The notes under the pieces were generated by a model that saw only the letters and a program-made list of their open reading frames with translations, was not told the DNA's origin and did no database searches. Positions 18,767 through 27,544 of a DNA stretch of 64,000 bases are shown here, in pieces. Source of the DNA: Asaia sp. W19 (GTDB taxonomy: Bacteria > Pseudomonadota > Alphaproteobacteria > Acetobacterales > Acetobacteraceae); assembly GCF_003994335.1 (NCBI RefSeq), contig NZ_PNQZ01000060.1, forward strand, positions 20,394 to 84,393, in the 5' to 3' direction. The first letter of the stretch is position 1. Each line of letters starts with the position of its first letter. The position numbers were made by a program, and so were the translations under genes.

Positions 18767-19789
18767 ATGTCACCCTTCCCCTCCCTCAGTGCCCTGCATT
18801 CAGCCTGCCTCGCCCTGCCCGCGCCCGATGACGCAGCGCTCGCAGCCATACGGGCACGTGAGGCGGTCCTCACCAAGCCAGCGGGCAGTCTCGGCCAACT
18901 GGAAGAGATCGTGGCCTGGTACGGTGCCTGGCGTCCACTTGTGTTGACCCAGGTCGATATCTGTATCTTTGCAGGCAATCATGGGGTTCTCGCCCAGAAT
19001 GTGTCCTCCTGGCCGGCAAGCGTGACAGCGGCCATGGTCGAAAATTTCGAACAGGGTGGCGCCGCCATCAATCATCTGGCGCAGGTCGCAGGGGCCGGAC
19101 TACATGTCGTCCCTGTGGGAGCGCTCGCACCCAGCGCGGACCTGACGGAGGCCCCGGCTCTCACCGTCACACAATTCCTGGAAGCGGTCTCGACAGGCTA
19201 TGACGCCGTACCCCAGGGCTGCTCCCTGCTGGCCCTTGGCGAGATGGGGGTGGGCAACACCACCGCAGCCGCGGCCATGGCTGCGGCGTTTTTCGGTGAG
19301 GATGGACGCTACTGGGCCGGGCGCGGAGCGGGCCTCGATGGTCAGGGCGTGGCGCGCAAGGCGCGTGCCATCGACAAGGCTCTGGCGCTCCACGGACGCA
19401 ACCATGCCCCCCTCGATCTGGCGCGTCTCTATGGCGGCTGGGAGCTGGCCGCACTCATGGGCGCCACCCTCGCAGCGCGGCATCGGCGCATTCCCGTCCT
19501 GCTCGACGGTTTTGTGGTCACGGCGGCTGTGGCTCCCCTGGCCGCCGTGACCGCGACGGGGCTTGCCCATACGCGACTTGCCCACAGATCGCACGAACAG
19601 GGCCATCATCAACTGGCGTCGAGGCTCGGTCTGAACCCCCTCCTCGATCTGCAGTTGCGTCTTGGCGAGGGGTCGGGCGCTGCACTGGCCGTCCCGCTTG
19701 TGCGTGCGGCCCTCGCCTGTCACAATGGCATGGCAAGTTTCGCAGATGTCGCGATCGACGATAAGAACGAACGAATAAATAATAGCTGA
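18767..19789 (+). CDS. cobT: Nicotinate-nucleotide--DMB phosphoribosyltransferase CobT
   Basis: CobT makes alpha-ribazole phosphate from nicotinate mononucleotide and 5,6-dimethylbenzimidazole, the product of BluB. The 340-residue protein has AVLTKPAGSLGQLEEI near the start, FAGNHGV, the phosphate-binding loop LGEMGVGNTTAAAAM, and the catalytic glutamate in HRSHEQGHHQ. I chose ATG at 18767, which has AAAGGGG upstream and gives the standard length; the frame is open far upstream over cobU, but that part is antisense. It is followed directly by cobS. Confidence 0.95.
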   Translation: MSPFPSLSALHSACLALPAPDDAALAAIRAREAVLTKPAGSLGQLEEIVAWYGAWRPLVLTQVDICIFAGNHGVLAQNVSSWPASVTAAMVENFEQGGAAINHLAQVAGAGLHVVPVGALAPSADLTEAPALTVTQFLEAVSTGYDAVPQGCSLLALGEMGVGNTTAAAAMAAAFFGEDGRYWAGRGAGLDGQGVARKARAIDKALALHGRNHAPLDLARLYGGWELAALMGATLAARHRRIPVLLDGFVVTAAVAPLAAVTATGLAHTRLAHRSHEQGHHQLASRLGLNPLLDLQLRLGEGSGAALAVPLVRAALACHNGMASFADVAIDDKNERINNS

Positions 19790-20563
19790 ATGATGACTCT
19801 ACGCGCAGATTTCGCTGCGGGGCTCAGCCTGCTGACACGGCTGCCGACCGGCTGGATTTTTCCCGGGTCGAAAACCATCGATCTGGCCCGATCGAGCTGG
19901 TGCTGGCCCCTCATAGGAGGCGCGATCGGTGCCGCAACCGGTACAATCCTGACCGTTGGTGTCATGCTTGGCATGCCCGCGATCGTTGCTACGGGATGGG
20001 CTGTGATTTTCCAGCTCTTCCTGACAGGCGCTCTGCATGAGGATGGTTTTGCCGACAGCATGGATGGTCTGTTCGGCGGCCGGACCTCGGAACGGCGTCT
20101 GGAAATCATGCGCGACAGCCGCATTGGCAGCTATGGCGCTCTCGCCCTGTGCCTCGCCATACTGCTGCGCGCCGGCACGATGAATGCCCTGGCGGGACAG
20201 CCCCTGCATATCATCGCCATTCTGATGACCGCCGGGGCCTTCTCGCGACTGGCGCTGATGCTGCCCATTCTCTGGCTGCGCCCTGCGCGCGCTGATGGTC
20301 TGGCGCATGAATTGCGGCATCTGCCCGCACGCTGCCTTCTCGTCGCGATGCTGTTCACGGCCCTGATTGCCAGCTCGCTTTCGATTCTGGGCGCGCTTTC
20401 CCTGTTTCTCTTCGCCTGTCTGGCCACATTGGCCCTGTGCAGCGTCGCCTATCGTCTGATCGGCGGGTACACGGGCGATATATTGGGTGCCACGGCCATT
20501 ATTGTGGAGCTGACCGTATTGAGCGGTGCCAGCCTGAATGGCTTCGACAAGCTTCCTTTCTGA
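19790..20563 (+). CDS. cobS: Adenosylcobinamide-GDP ribazoletransferase CobS
   Basis: CobS is the inner-membrane enzyme that joins GDP-cobinamide and alpha-ribazole (phosphate) in the last pathway step. The 257-residue protein is hydrophobic with about six helices and carries the acidic active-site region GALHEDGFADSMDGLFGG followed by RRLEIMRDSRIGSYG, plus IGGYTGDILGA near the end. The ATG at 19790 directly follows the cobT stop (TGA at 19787-19789), so translation is probably coupled; a second ATG comes immediately after. Confidence 0.95.
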   Translation: MMTLRADFAAGLSLLTRLPTGWIFPGSKTIDLARSSWCWPLIGGAIGAATGTILTVGVMLGMPAIVATGWAVIFQLFLTGALHEDGFADSMDGLFGGRTSERRLEIMRDSRIGSYGALALCLAILLRAGTMNALAGQPLHIIAILMTAGAFSRLALMLPILWLRPARADGLAHELRHLPARCLLVAMLFTALIASSLSILGALSLFLFACLATLALCSVAYRLIGGYTGDILGATAIIVELTVLSGASLNGFDKLPF

Positions 20564-20613
20564 GAGTGTCTCGTCCGAAAGGGGGAGGAGAATTCCCGCC
20601 CCCGCCCTCTCAG
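20560..20613. terminator. Inverted repeat between convergent cobS and WD40 gene
   Basis: CTGAGAG at 20560-20566 pairs with CTCTCAG at 20607-20613, and an inner GGGGG / CCCCC pair can extend the structure. It lies between two convergent genes and may end transcription from both sides. No strong T tract follows, so it may not be a classical intrinsic terminator. Confidence 0.35.
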
Positions 20614-20657
20614 ATCGGCTCGATCCGCCTCAGCGTCGCATTTCTCTCCCGGGCGCC

Positions 20658-21692
20658 TCAGCTGGCCGAGGAGAGATCGATGGCAGCAATCACGCCATCA
20701 TCCGTACCGAACACCATGACACCACCCAGCGGGGAGAAGGCCAGACCGGTTACCTTGCCGCGCTTGCCGAGGCAGATGGGCAAAACGCGTTCTGAGCCGA
20801 GCTCGGCGAGAAGGACCGATCCGTCTTCGAAGCCTGCAGCGATGATATCGTTCTTGGGATGTGCCGCGACGGCGGAACAGAACACGCCGGGCAGCCGGGC
20901 GAGCTCGGTAGGCGGTTTGCCCATCGGGCCGCCGCCAAAGAAGGGCCAGAGCACGATGGCATCAGCGCCCGATGTGGCGAGCCAGCGCCCATTACGGGTG
21001 AAGGAAAGCGAGGTCACGCGCTTGGGATAGCCGCTCATGCGCATGTTGTGACTGTCGGACAGGCGCCAGCCATGCAGGTCATTCTCCTGCATGGCGGTAA
21101 CAAGCGCCTCGCCGGCGGGATGAATGGCGAGCGTGGTGTGGCTGCCCTTCCATTCGAGCGGGCGCACCGTATCCACCTTCGCGCCTACAAACCACATCGA
21201 CACGCCATTATAATGCGAGGCCGCGACGCGCTTGCCCTTGGCATCGAAAACGATGCCGGTAACGGTCGAGGGGTGTTCGAGCGTCTTGAGCGTCGTATCA
21301 CCGGACGCATTGCGGATTTCGAGCTGCTTGCCGACGGAAAAAGCGATGTGCTCGGTGGTGGTCGCCACGCACTCGACCCAGCGACGGCCCTTGTGCAATG
21401 CGGTTACCGTGCCATCGGGCAGGGTACGGCACAGACGGTTATCCTCGCCGCCACTCACGAACCCCGCCTTGCCGGTATCGGGAGCAAGACAGAGCACAGC
21501 GCCGTCATGGGCTTCGATACGTAGCCAGGTCTCGGGAAGCTTGAGCCCGGCCACAGGGATGAGAAAGATCTCACCCTCGACCGTACCCAGCGCGAAGGTC
21601 TGTCCGTCGCGCGCGCAGGCGACGGCTGTGACAGGGGAGCCAATGGTCTTTTCCGCGCCACGTGTGGCGAGGAGTTCAGTCATCTCGCTCAT
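20658..21692 (-). CDS. WD40-repeat protein paired with a COG0523 GTPase
   Basis: The 344-residue product is a WD40-type beta propeller. Repeating units of about 40 residues are visible, for example VTAVACARDGQTFALGTVEGEI, AVLCLAPDTGKAGFVSGGEDN, TLAIHPAGEALVTAMQ, VTSLSFTRNGRWLATSGAD, AVAAHPKNDIIAAGFEDGSV and VTGLAFSPLGGVMVFGTDDG. No signal peptide is present, so it is cytoplasmic. Its start overlaps the stop of the upstream GTPase gene by ATGA, which argues for a joint function, probably protein contacts of the metallochaperone. The partner and role are inferred from linkage alone. Confidence 0.85.
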   Translation of the reverse strand: MSEMTELLATRGAEKTIGSPVTAVACARDGQTFALGTVEGEIFLIPVAGLKLPETWLRIEAHDGAVLCLAPDTGKAGFVSGGEDNRLCRTLPDGTVTALHKGRRWVECVATTTEHIAFSVGKQLEIRNASGDTTLKTLEHPSTVTGIVFDAKGKRVAASHYNGVSMWFVGAKVDTVRPLEWKGSHTTLAIHPAGEALVTAMQENDLHGWRLSDSHNMRMSGYPKRVTSLSFTRNGRWLATSGADAIVLWPFFGGGPMGKPPTELARLPGVFCSAVAAHPKNDIIAAGFEDGSVLLAELGSERVLPICLGKRGKVTGLAFSPLGGVMVFGTDDGVIAAIDLSSAS

Positions 21693-22651
21693 GCGCGGCA
21701 GCTCTCGAAGCCACGGCGCAGCTGCGGACGGTTCAGATTGCGGCCGATGAAGACGATGCGCGATTCCGTGCTGTCACCCTCCTTGCCCTTCCCGATGAAA
21801 TCGCCATCGGCCATCATGTGGACGGCCTGGAACGCAAAGCGCTCCTCCTTGCCTGCAAAATGCATGATGCCCTTCGAGCGCAGGATATCCGCACCCTGCT
21901 CCTGCAGGATCGCACCGATCCAGGCCTGGAAGCGCTGCTCGTCGAGCGGTTCCGCAACAGAGAAGGACATGCTGGTCACGCCTTCCTCATGCGAATGCTC
22001 ATTATTCTCGAGGAAGTCGGGCATGGTTTCGAGGGCACGTTCGAGATCGAACCCGCCCTGGTCGAGCACCGTGCTGAGCGCCACGGCACTGTGCCGGGCA
22101 CGATGGATCTGCACGCTGGCATTGATCCCGCGCAGACGGGCTTCGATGGCCTCGAGCCCGGCCTCATCCACCAGATCGGTCTTGTTGAGAATGATCACAT
22201 CAGCAAACGCGACCTGACGAATGGCCTCGGGACTCTCATCAAGGGTCTGGATCACGTTATAGGCGTCCACGACGGTCACGACGGCGTCGAGACGGGACTT
22301 CTCGCGCAGGTTTTCGTCCACAAAAAAAGTCTGGGCCACCGGAGCTGGGTCAGCAAGCCCGGTGGTCTCAACAATGATACCGTCGAACTTGCCGCGCCGA
22401 CGCAGCAAACTACCCAGGATACGGATCAGATCGCCGCGCACGGTGCAGCAGATGCAGCCGTTATTGGTCTCGAACACCTCTTCATCTGCGTCGACCACCA
22501 GATCGCCATCGACCCCAAGCTCGCCGAACTCGTTCACGAGCACCGCATATTTGCGTCCATGTTCGCTTGAGAGGATGTGATTGAGCAGGGTGGTTTTCCC
22601 GGCACCGAGAAAGCCGGTGAGAACAGTGACAGGGATCTTGGTTTCGGACAT
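21689..22651 (-). CDS. COG0523 (CobW/ZNG1-type) metallochaperone GTPase
   Basis: The 320-residue G3E-family GTPase has Walker A GFLGAGKT at 13-20, the metal-binding CICC at 66-69, ETTGLADPAPV after it, and NKTDLV for base specificity. The C-terminal CobW domain includes REDGVTSM-like sequence EEGVTSMSFSVAEPLDEQRF and a histidine-bearing loop (NNEHSHEE). Such proteins insert or deliver Zn2+ or other metals to client enzymes. Despite lying next to cobalamin genes, the sequence is closer to the general COG0523 zinc type than to the ring-synthesis CobW, as far as I can judge by eye. I chose ATG at 22651, preceded by CGGAG, over GTG at 22657. Confidence 0.85.
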   Translation of the reverse strand: MSETKIPVTVLTGFLGAGKTTLLNHILSSEHGRKYAVLVNEFGELGVDGDLVVDADEEVFETNNGCICCTVRGDLIRILGSLLRRRGKFDGIIVETTGLADPAPVAQTFFVDENLREKSRLDAVVTVVDAYNVIQTLDESPEAIRQVAFADVIILNKTDLVDEAGLEAIEARLRGINASVQIHRARHSAVALSTVLDQGGFDLERALETMPDFLENNEHSHEEGVTSMSFSVAEPLDEQRFQAWIGAILQEQGADILRSKGIMHFAGKEERFAFQAVHMMADGDFIGKGKEGDSTESRIVFIGRNLNRPQLRRGFESCRA

Positions 22652-22746
22652 CGGCACTCCGGATCTTCGCGAAGAGTTATGGTCGGCTCAGCATATAGGG
22701 TGGCGGAGAGGCGAGGAACAGAGGCAGACTTCAGCGCGCGCGTTGC

Positions 22747-24120
22747 TCAGCCCTGACGCAGCACGATCGGGCTCCCCGCATGCGTTCCGGCCTCGGGTTC
22801 CGGAGCGTCGTCGATGCGGTGCCAGGCTTCGGCAAGCCCCACGCCCAGCAACATGAAAGCCCATCCCCCCAGAGGAAGGTTCAGGAAATCACTGGCTGAG
22901 GCGAGCGGCCATTCCTGCACGAAAAACGCGGCGAAAAGGCCGATACGCCAGGCCTGGTGGGCCCCGCGCCACGGCCAGAGGGCACGCAGACAGGCGAACA
23001 CGAATCCACTGAAGAGAAACAGCCCGGGTACGCCCGCATTGGTCAGCGCCTGCAGATAGTGATTATGGGCGTGCTGCACGCAGATGGTCCGCCCGCCGCC
23101 ATCCACCTCCGTGTTGAACCATGGCAATCCGTGATGGTAGATCGGGTGGGAGCAGGCATGGCGGAAGGCGTCATAACCCAGGCCCGTCACCGGATGATAC
23201 TGGGCCATGATAATGGCGCGGGTGAAGACCTGGCCGTATTGCGACTGCCAGAAATGCGTCATCTGATCGGCCGCGAGAATGACCAGATGATGAAATGCCT
23301 GCGGCGCAAGAAAGCGGACCATCAGGACCAGAACCGGCAAGCTGCAGGCCGCCACGATGGCTGCGGGGCGCATCGGTCGATAAAAGGCCGCGCAAACGGC
23401 AATTCCCAGCACAGTAAGGACCGTCGGTATGCGTTGCCCGGCGAGCACCATCAGCGCCATGACAGCAATGGCCAGAAGACTCATTGCGACAAAACCCTGC
23501 AGACGGATCGCGCGCGCAGGCGGGATACCCTGGCTTCGGCTGCGGGCGACGAGCCCGGCGCAACCCAGCATCATGACGGGCAGGACGAGTCGCGAGAAAG
23601 GCGCCGCAGCGCGCGGATGGGCATAAGGCCCGGTCAATGTTCCATCGATATAGCGGGGATAACCAAAGAGATTATGGCCGAACACCGCCTGGATCACGAA
23701 TTGCAGGACGAAGTAGAGGCAGCAGATCACGAGCACCCAGCGCATCGCCCCCCGCACGGAAGGGAGACGCAATGTCCAGACCTGCATGGCCGCCGCCATC
23801 AAAGGGAAGCGAATTGCCAGACAGGCCTGGGTCAGGGCCTGAGAGGACCCTAGTCCGATATGCGGCAGGGAGCAGACGATTTGCCAGACCCACCAGAGAA
23901 GGGCCACGCGTACCCAGAATTGTCGTCCCCAGCCCCAGCCGATCCGCGCCTCTGTCGAATGACCCGAGCCCAGACCGGAGCGTATGAGCAGACCGATTGC
24001 CAGCACGTCCATCGCAATTTCGGAAAAGACCCTGCCATGGGTGAGAAACACCGGCATAAGCAGCGTCATCCCGATACCGAGGCGGTCGAGTGCCGAGATG
24101 AGACGATCTGTTCTTGTCAT
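22747..24120 (-). CDS. O-antigen ligase / polymerase-like membrane protein
   Basis: The 457-residue product has about ten to twelve hydrophobic helices and, in the middle, a large polar loop of the Wzy_C (O-antigen ligase) type: ITGLGYDAFRHACSHP, then a segment ending CVQHAHNHYLQALTNAGVPGLFLF. The HAHNHYLQ pattern is characteristic of WaaL-like ligases and Wzy-like polymerases. Role is therefore transfer or polymerisation of a lipid-linked glycan in the inner membrane, facing the periplasm. ATG at 24120 was chosen; the frame also has ATG at 24147 and TTG at 24156. It stands alone, with no glycosyltransferase genes beside it. Confidence 0.85.
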   Translation of the reverse strand: MTRTDRLISALDRLGIGMTLLMPVFLTHGRVFSEIAMDVLAIGLLIRSGLGSGHSTEARIGWGWGRQFWVRVALLWWVWQIVCSLPHIGLGSSQALTQACLAIRFPLMAAAMQVWTLRLPSVRGAMRWVLVICCLYFVLQFVIQAVFGHNLFGYPRYIDGTLTGPYAHPRAAAPFSRLVLPVMMLGCAGLVARSRSQGIPPARAIRLQGFVAMSLLAIAVMALMVLAGQRIPTVLTVLGIAVCAAFYRPMRPAAIVAACSLPVLVLMVRFLAPQAFHHLVILAADQMTHFWQSQYGQVFTRAIIMAQYHPVTGLGYDAFRHACSHPIYHHGLPWFNTEVDGGGRTICVQHAHNHYLQALTNAGVPGLFLFSGFVFACLRALWPWRGAHQAWRIGLFAAFFVQEWPLASASDFLNLPLGGWAFMLLGVGLAEAWHRIDDAPEPEAGTHAGSPIVLRQG

Positions 24121-24970
24121 GGTTTCGGTGATGCCTCGTCCCAGCATATGGCGCAAGAGAGCCGCTGATTACCTGTTAGGGCTCCAGAAAAAGGACACCA
24201 CAACTCCTATTAGAGGCTTTTTCATGAAGCGAGGACCGGGCCCGATAGTCGCGCGTGTCTATTCCGGATCCTTCACCGTCAGATCCCGGCCCAACCCAGG
24301 ATCTCTGCAACCCACGCCATACTCTCTTCTGCACCGGATCGATCCCCTCCTCCGGGAAGTGAAGAGAGCAAGCCGAGCTGCCTCCTTTGCATTCCTACGA
24401 TCAGAAAAACGTGCCGCCAGAACGCTCGCAGGGCGCAGAATTGCGCGTGTATGGCCAGGCAGGGCGATGCCCTGTGGCATTCTCGAGCGAGGAGTCGCCT
24501 GATGCAGATATTCGAGTACCGATTGGGGATCCATCGCTTCCCCGCAGGCCAGTAAGCTTTTTCGTGCACCCAGCAAACGGTGCGGGGGGACGATCCGAAC
24601 CCCAGTGAAACAGGGCTTCCCGCCTTTGCCAGAGAAGCCCCGCATCGATCCCGCCCTCGCGATGGTATCGGCCTGTCCGCCTCAGTCCCCTCCTCGTGAC
24701 GCAGCCATAATAACACAAACGTGATGGCCAGTGCCGAAGGCGCGAAATGAAAATCCGGCCCTCACGCGCCTGCATCCGAATGCGGGACGCCGAGGAGGGG
24801 CTGGGAAAACGCGCCCGCACGACGAGGCATTTCTACCTCGATGGAAGGCGGCACCCTCTCACCGTCTCGCGAGCGCATCCCCCGCACGGGAACGAAAACC
24901 GGATCGGTGTGTTAACGCATCACAGTGTTAACGCTGCACAAGCCTTCCCATTCTGAGAGGATCAACAACA
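24121..24970. other. 850-bp region without a supported gene
   Basis: Overlapping short frames are open on both strands here, but none has a recognisable domain, a good ribosome-binding site or consistent codon use. I see no tRNA cloverleaf and no cobalamin riboswitch core. A pair of direct repeats lies at the right end (listed separately). It could hold a decayed gene or a small RNA. Confidence 0.5.
24909..24934 (+). repeat. Two direct copies of GTGTTAACGC upstream of the exported-protein gene
   Basis: GTGTTAACGC occurs at 24909-24918 and again at 24925-24934, 16 bp apart start to start. Each copy contains the palindrome GTTAAC. They end 36 bp before the ATG at 24971, a place where a promoter or operator is expected. 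Confidence 0.6.
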
Positions 24971-25438
24971 ATGCGCGCATACACCCGCCGGGCCCTCGCC
25001 GCCTCGACATTCGCCGCTGCGGCTCTGGCCATCATGCCGGTTGCGCATGCAGCACCCAAGGCACCCGATGCACTGGGCACGCCGGTCGGCCAGATTACCC
25101 TGACCGCCAAATCGGCTGATGTCGGTATCGGTTATACCTGGGGCCAGGGCACACTGACCTTTGGTCACAAGACCTATCGTTTCAAGATCTCTGGCGGCAA
25201 CATCGCCGCTGTGGGCTTCTCGAAGATCGAGGCCACGGGCGTCGTCTACAACCTCAAGAACCTGCATGATTTCGATGGTGGCTATGGCGCCCTGAACGGC
25301 GATGCCACACTCGACCGCGGGATCGGCGGCGCCATTCTGAGCAACAGCAATGGCGTGAAGATCAAGATCACGACGGCCACGCGCGGTGCGCATCTGGCCG
25401 CTGGCGGTCAAGGTCTGTCGTTCCAGATCGAAGACTGA
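24971..25438 (+). CDS. Small exported protein, DUF1134-like
   Basis: The 155-residue product starts with a clear Sec signal peptide (RRALAASTFAAAALAIMPVAHA, cleavage after AHA near residue 27). The mature part is beta-rich: ADVGIGYTWGQGTLTFGHKTYRF, then FSKIEATGVVYNLKNLHDF, and NSNGVKIKITTATRGAHLAAGG. This pattern resembles small secreted proteins often annotated DUF1134, but I hold that assignment loosely. It is periplasmic or outer-membrane-associated with no known reaction. GAGAGGATC is the ribosome-binding site. A strong terminator directly follows, so it is a single-gene unit. Confidence 0.75.
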   Translation: MRAYTRRALAASTFAAAALAIMPVAHAAPKAPDALGTPVGQITLTAKSADVGIGYTWGQGTLTFGHKTYRFKISGGNIAAVGFSKIEATGVVYNLKNLHDFDGGYGALNGDATLDRGIGGAILSNSNGVKIKITTATRGAHLAAGGQGLSFQIED

Positions 25439-25461
25439 GCGTCCGTCGGTCGTTCAGCGAG

Positions 25462-25489
25462 AAAGGCGGCCTTCGGGTCGCCTTTTTTT
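25462..25489 (+). terminator. Intrinsic terminator after the exported-protein gene
   Basis: AAAGGCGGCC at 25462-25471 and GGTCGCCTTT at 25476-25485 form a 10-bp stem with a TTCG loop, followed by a T run to 25489. This is a textbook Rho-independent terminator 23 bp after the stop codon. Confidence 0.92.
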
Positions 25490-25868
25490 ATGGCGTTCTC
25501 CAGGCCTGTGCTGCGCGCGCGCGCTGATCAGGCGCTCTTCCCTGAAAACGCACCCGATCACGCTGTGGCAGAACACGCGTATGAACTCTGAAAAGGCCTC
25601 AAAAGCACTTTTTCCGTAGGGGCGTGGACGGTGCCAAGCGTCGCTTCTGCGCATAGAGAGCAATATTCCAGGCGTCGTGAAGAGACGCATGTCGTGTGCT
25701 GTGCAGGGCATCAGCGTCGCACCAGGAGAAGATGAGCCTGTCTTGCCGCCGGTGATGCGGGGCAGGCTGAAGCGACAAGCCGTCCTTTCCAGGCGCCCCT
25801 GCTGCACGGAGGCAGAATTGCGACGGAAAGAGCCATTCCCCCCGCGTAGCGCGCCAGATCCCTTGGGG
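25490..25868. other. Intergenic region without a supported gene
   Basis: About 380 bp between the terminator and the stop of the cytochrome b561 gene. A short frame on the minus strand (25454-25807) runs through the terminator and has no recognisable domain, so I do not call it. Nothing else is visible. Confidence 0.5.
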
Positions 25869-26441
25869 TCAGTCCGTCGGTTGGCTGGAAGAGACTGAAG
25901 GGGCCTTCCTTTGGCCCATCATGCTCCGCAGAACAGTGTCGCGCCGGATCAGCCCATGAAAGAGCGCCGCACCGCTATGCGCGAGGATCAGACCGAAGAG
26001 CCCGAAAGCCAATATGGTATGCGCCAGTCGCAGCCAACCCCACAGTGCCGCATTTCTGGGCAGGATGGGCGGTAGCAGCACATCGCTACCAAAAAGAGGA
26101 ACAGGATAGCCCCCCGCAGAGAGCATGGCCCAGCCGATGAGAGGCAGCGCGATCATCAGCCCGTAAAGGGCCCAGTGCGACGCATGCGCAGCCAGAACGA
26201 GAACCGGGGAAAGATCTCCAGGCAAGGCGGGCGGCGGATTGAGCATGCGATTGAGCAACCGCAGAAGGGCCAGAATCAATATGGCCAGCCCCAGAGGCCG
26301 GTGAAAGGCAACGAGGGCATGATAGGCGGGCCCGACACTGGATGCCATGAAGACACCCACGAAAAGCATGATCAGAACAAGCACGGCCATGAGCCAATGC
26401 AGGAACCGTGCGCTCCGTGCGAAAACGAGAGGGGGAGTCAT
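25869..26441 (-). CDS. Cytochrome b561-type membrane protein
   Basis: The 190-residue product is a four-helix di-heme cytochrome b561 of the CybB type. Histidines suited to heme ligation lie in RFLHWLMAVLVLIM, ALVAFHRPLGLAILIL, AAHASHWALYGLMI and RLAHTILAFGLFGLILAHSGAALFHGL. It accepts electrons from quinol or another donor in the inner membrane. Its ATG overlaps the stop of the catalase-like gene (ATGA at 26438-26441), so the two are translationally coupled. This suggests that it feeds electrons to that enzyme. Confidence 0.9.
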   Translation of the reverse strand: MTPPLVFARSARFLHWLMAVLVLIMLFVGVFMASSVGPAYHALVAFHRPLGLAILILALLRLLNRMLNPPPALPGDLSPVLVLAAHASHWALYGLMIALPLIGWAMLSAGGYPVPLFGSDVLLPPILPRNAALWGWLRLAHTILAFGLFGLILAHSGAALFHGLIRRDTVLRSMMGQRKAPSVSSSQPTD

Positions 26442-27544
26442 GAGGCCTTCTCCGGGACCGGAACTGTCGCAGGGCTATCTGGCCGGGTCGGGGCCGAGGG
26501 CGAGAAGGACGGCACAGGACGGCCCTCGCGTGAGCGCTCGGCAAATGAGCGCATATAGGCAGCCGAGCGCGCCTGAAGCACAGGATCATCCGAAGGCGCA
26601 ATGCCGGGCGGCAGGATCAGAGGATCAAAGGTGATTCCTGTGCATGCTCCGGTGGTCTCACTCTCGATCCTGTCGAGCGTCAGCGTGCCAGCCTCGATCT
26701 GCTGGTCGTTCTGGGACCATTGGCGGCTCGGATCACGCACATTTTCTCCCTTTCCCGCAAGGGTCAAAACCAAATTCCAGCGCAGCGGGTGCGAGGAAAG
26801 GGCCTCATCTAGTTGCTGGAACAGGGAGTCCTTCCCCTGCTCCGGAGCTTCGGTAAAATGCTGCTCCTCAGGCACCATGGCAAAACGAACGGGATGGGTC
26901 TGCCCTTTCGCGTCTTGCAGGATAAAACTGTTCAGACTGCGATAGGTGTCACTCTCGAACCCCGAGGTCACCTGACGGCGCGCCAGGGCCATCCCGGCCG
27001 CTGCCAGCCAGGGATGGGCCTGGCGGAATGCGGCCACAGCGCCGGGGTCGGGCTTGCCCGTGACCGGATCAGGACGTACCGCCTTCTGAAGCGCCTGGAA
27101 TTCCTGCGGCGTGCTCACCGGAAATACCGGAATGTCATTCAGCCCCATGCGCCATTCCTGTCCGTCAGGGGCCATCAGGCTCAGCGCCATGCTGCGCACT
27201 TTTCCTGGAGCATCGCCCTGATACGGCATACCGCCTGCCAGCGCGAACCGTCCGATCACGGGCACTCTCTCCGCCCGAAACGCAAAGGCGGTCGAGAGCG
27301 CCGCGGCAGCGCCTGACCCCTCATACCAACCTGCAACGCGGACGCCCTTGGCATGATTACGCCTGAAACCCGGATGCTTGCCATCCACCCCCTGAAGCGC
27401 GGAAAGGAGGGTGTTCTGCGTGACCCGATGCGGGCTGAACCATCCGCCTGCAGCCGCGAACCCGGCCAGAAGCAGGCACGGCAGGGAAACAACCCCAAGC
27501 CAGCGTACCAACCCGGAAGACGTCCCGGGTGCGTTCTTGGCCAT
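26438..27544 (-). CDS. Catalase-family peroxidase (SrpA-like), exported
   Basis: The 368-residue protein belongs to the small catalase-related peroxidases. It shows GFRRNHAKGVRVAGWYEGSG with the distal histidine, then RFALAGGMP, VRSMALSLMAPDG, and near the C-terminus the proximal region FDPLILPPGIAPSDDPVL followed by ARSAAYMRSFAER with the heme tyrosine. A hydrophobic segment near the N-terminus (VVSLPCLLLAGFAAAGGWF) is a signal or anchor, so the enzyme faces the periplasm. True catalases are longer; this short type mostly acts as an organic peroxidase. It is coupled to cytochrome b561 downstream, a combination that I have seen in other proteobacteria. Confidence 0.88.
   Translation of the reverse strand: MAKNAPGTSSGLVRWLGVVSLPCLLLAGFAAAGGWFSPHRVTQNTLLSALQGVDGKHPGFRRNHAKGVRVAGWYEGSGAAAALSTAFAFRAERVPVIGRFALAGGMPYQGDAPGKVRSMALSLMAPDGQEWRMGLNDIPVFPVSTPQEFQALQKAVRPDPVTGKPDPGAVAAFRQAHPWLAAAGMALARRQVTSGFESDTYRSLNSFILQDAKGQTHPVRFAMVPEEQHFTEAPEQGKDSLFQQLDEALSSHPLRWNLVLTLAGKGENVRDPSRQWSQNDQQIEAGTLTLDRIESETTGACTGITFDPLILPPGIAPSDDPVLQARSAAYMRSFAERSREGRPVPSFSPSAPTRPDSPATVPVPEKAS

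Noticed and set aside
24580..24720. Possible cobalamin or other riboswitch
   Set aside because: The region has short G/C-rich hairpins, but the B12-box core and other conserved elements are absent.
24259..24820. Three overlapping minus-strand frames of 128 to 145 residues
   Set aside because: They occur in different frames over the same DNA, with no domain, ribosome-binding site or codon bias that supports any one of them.
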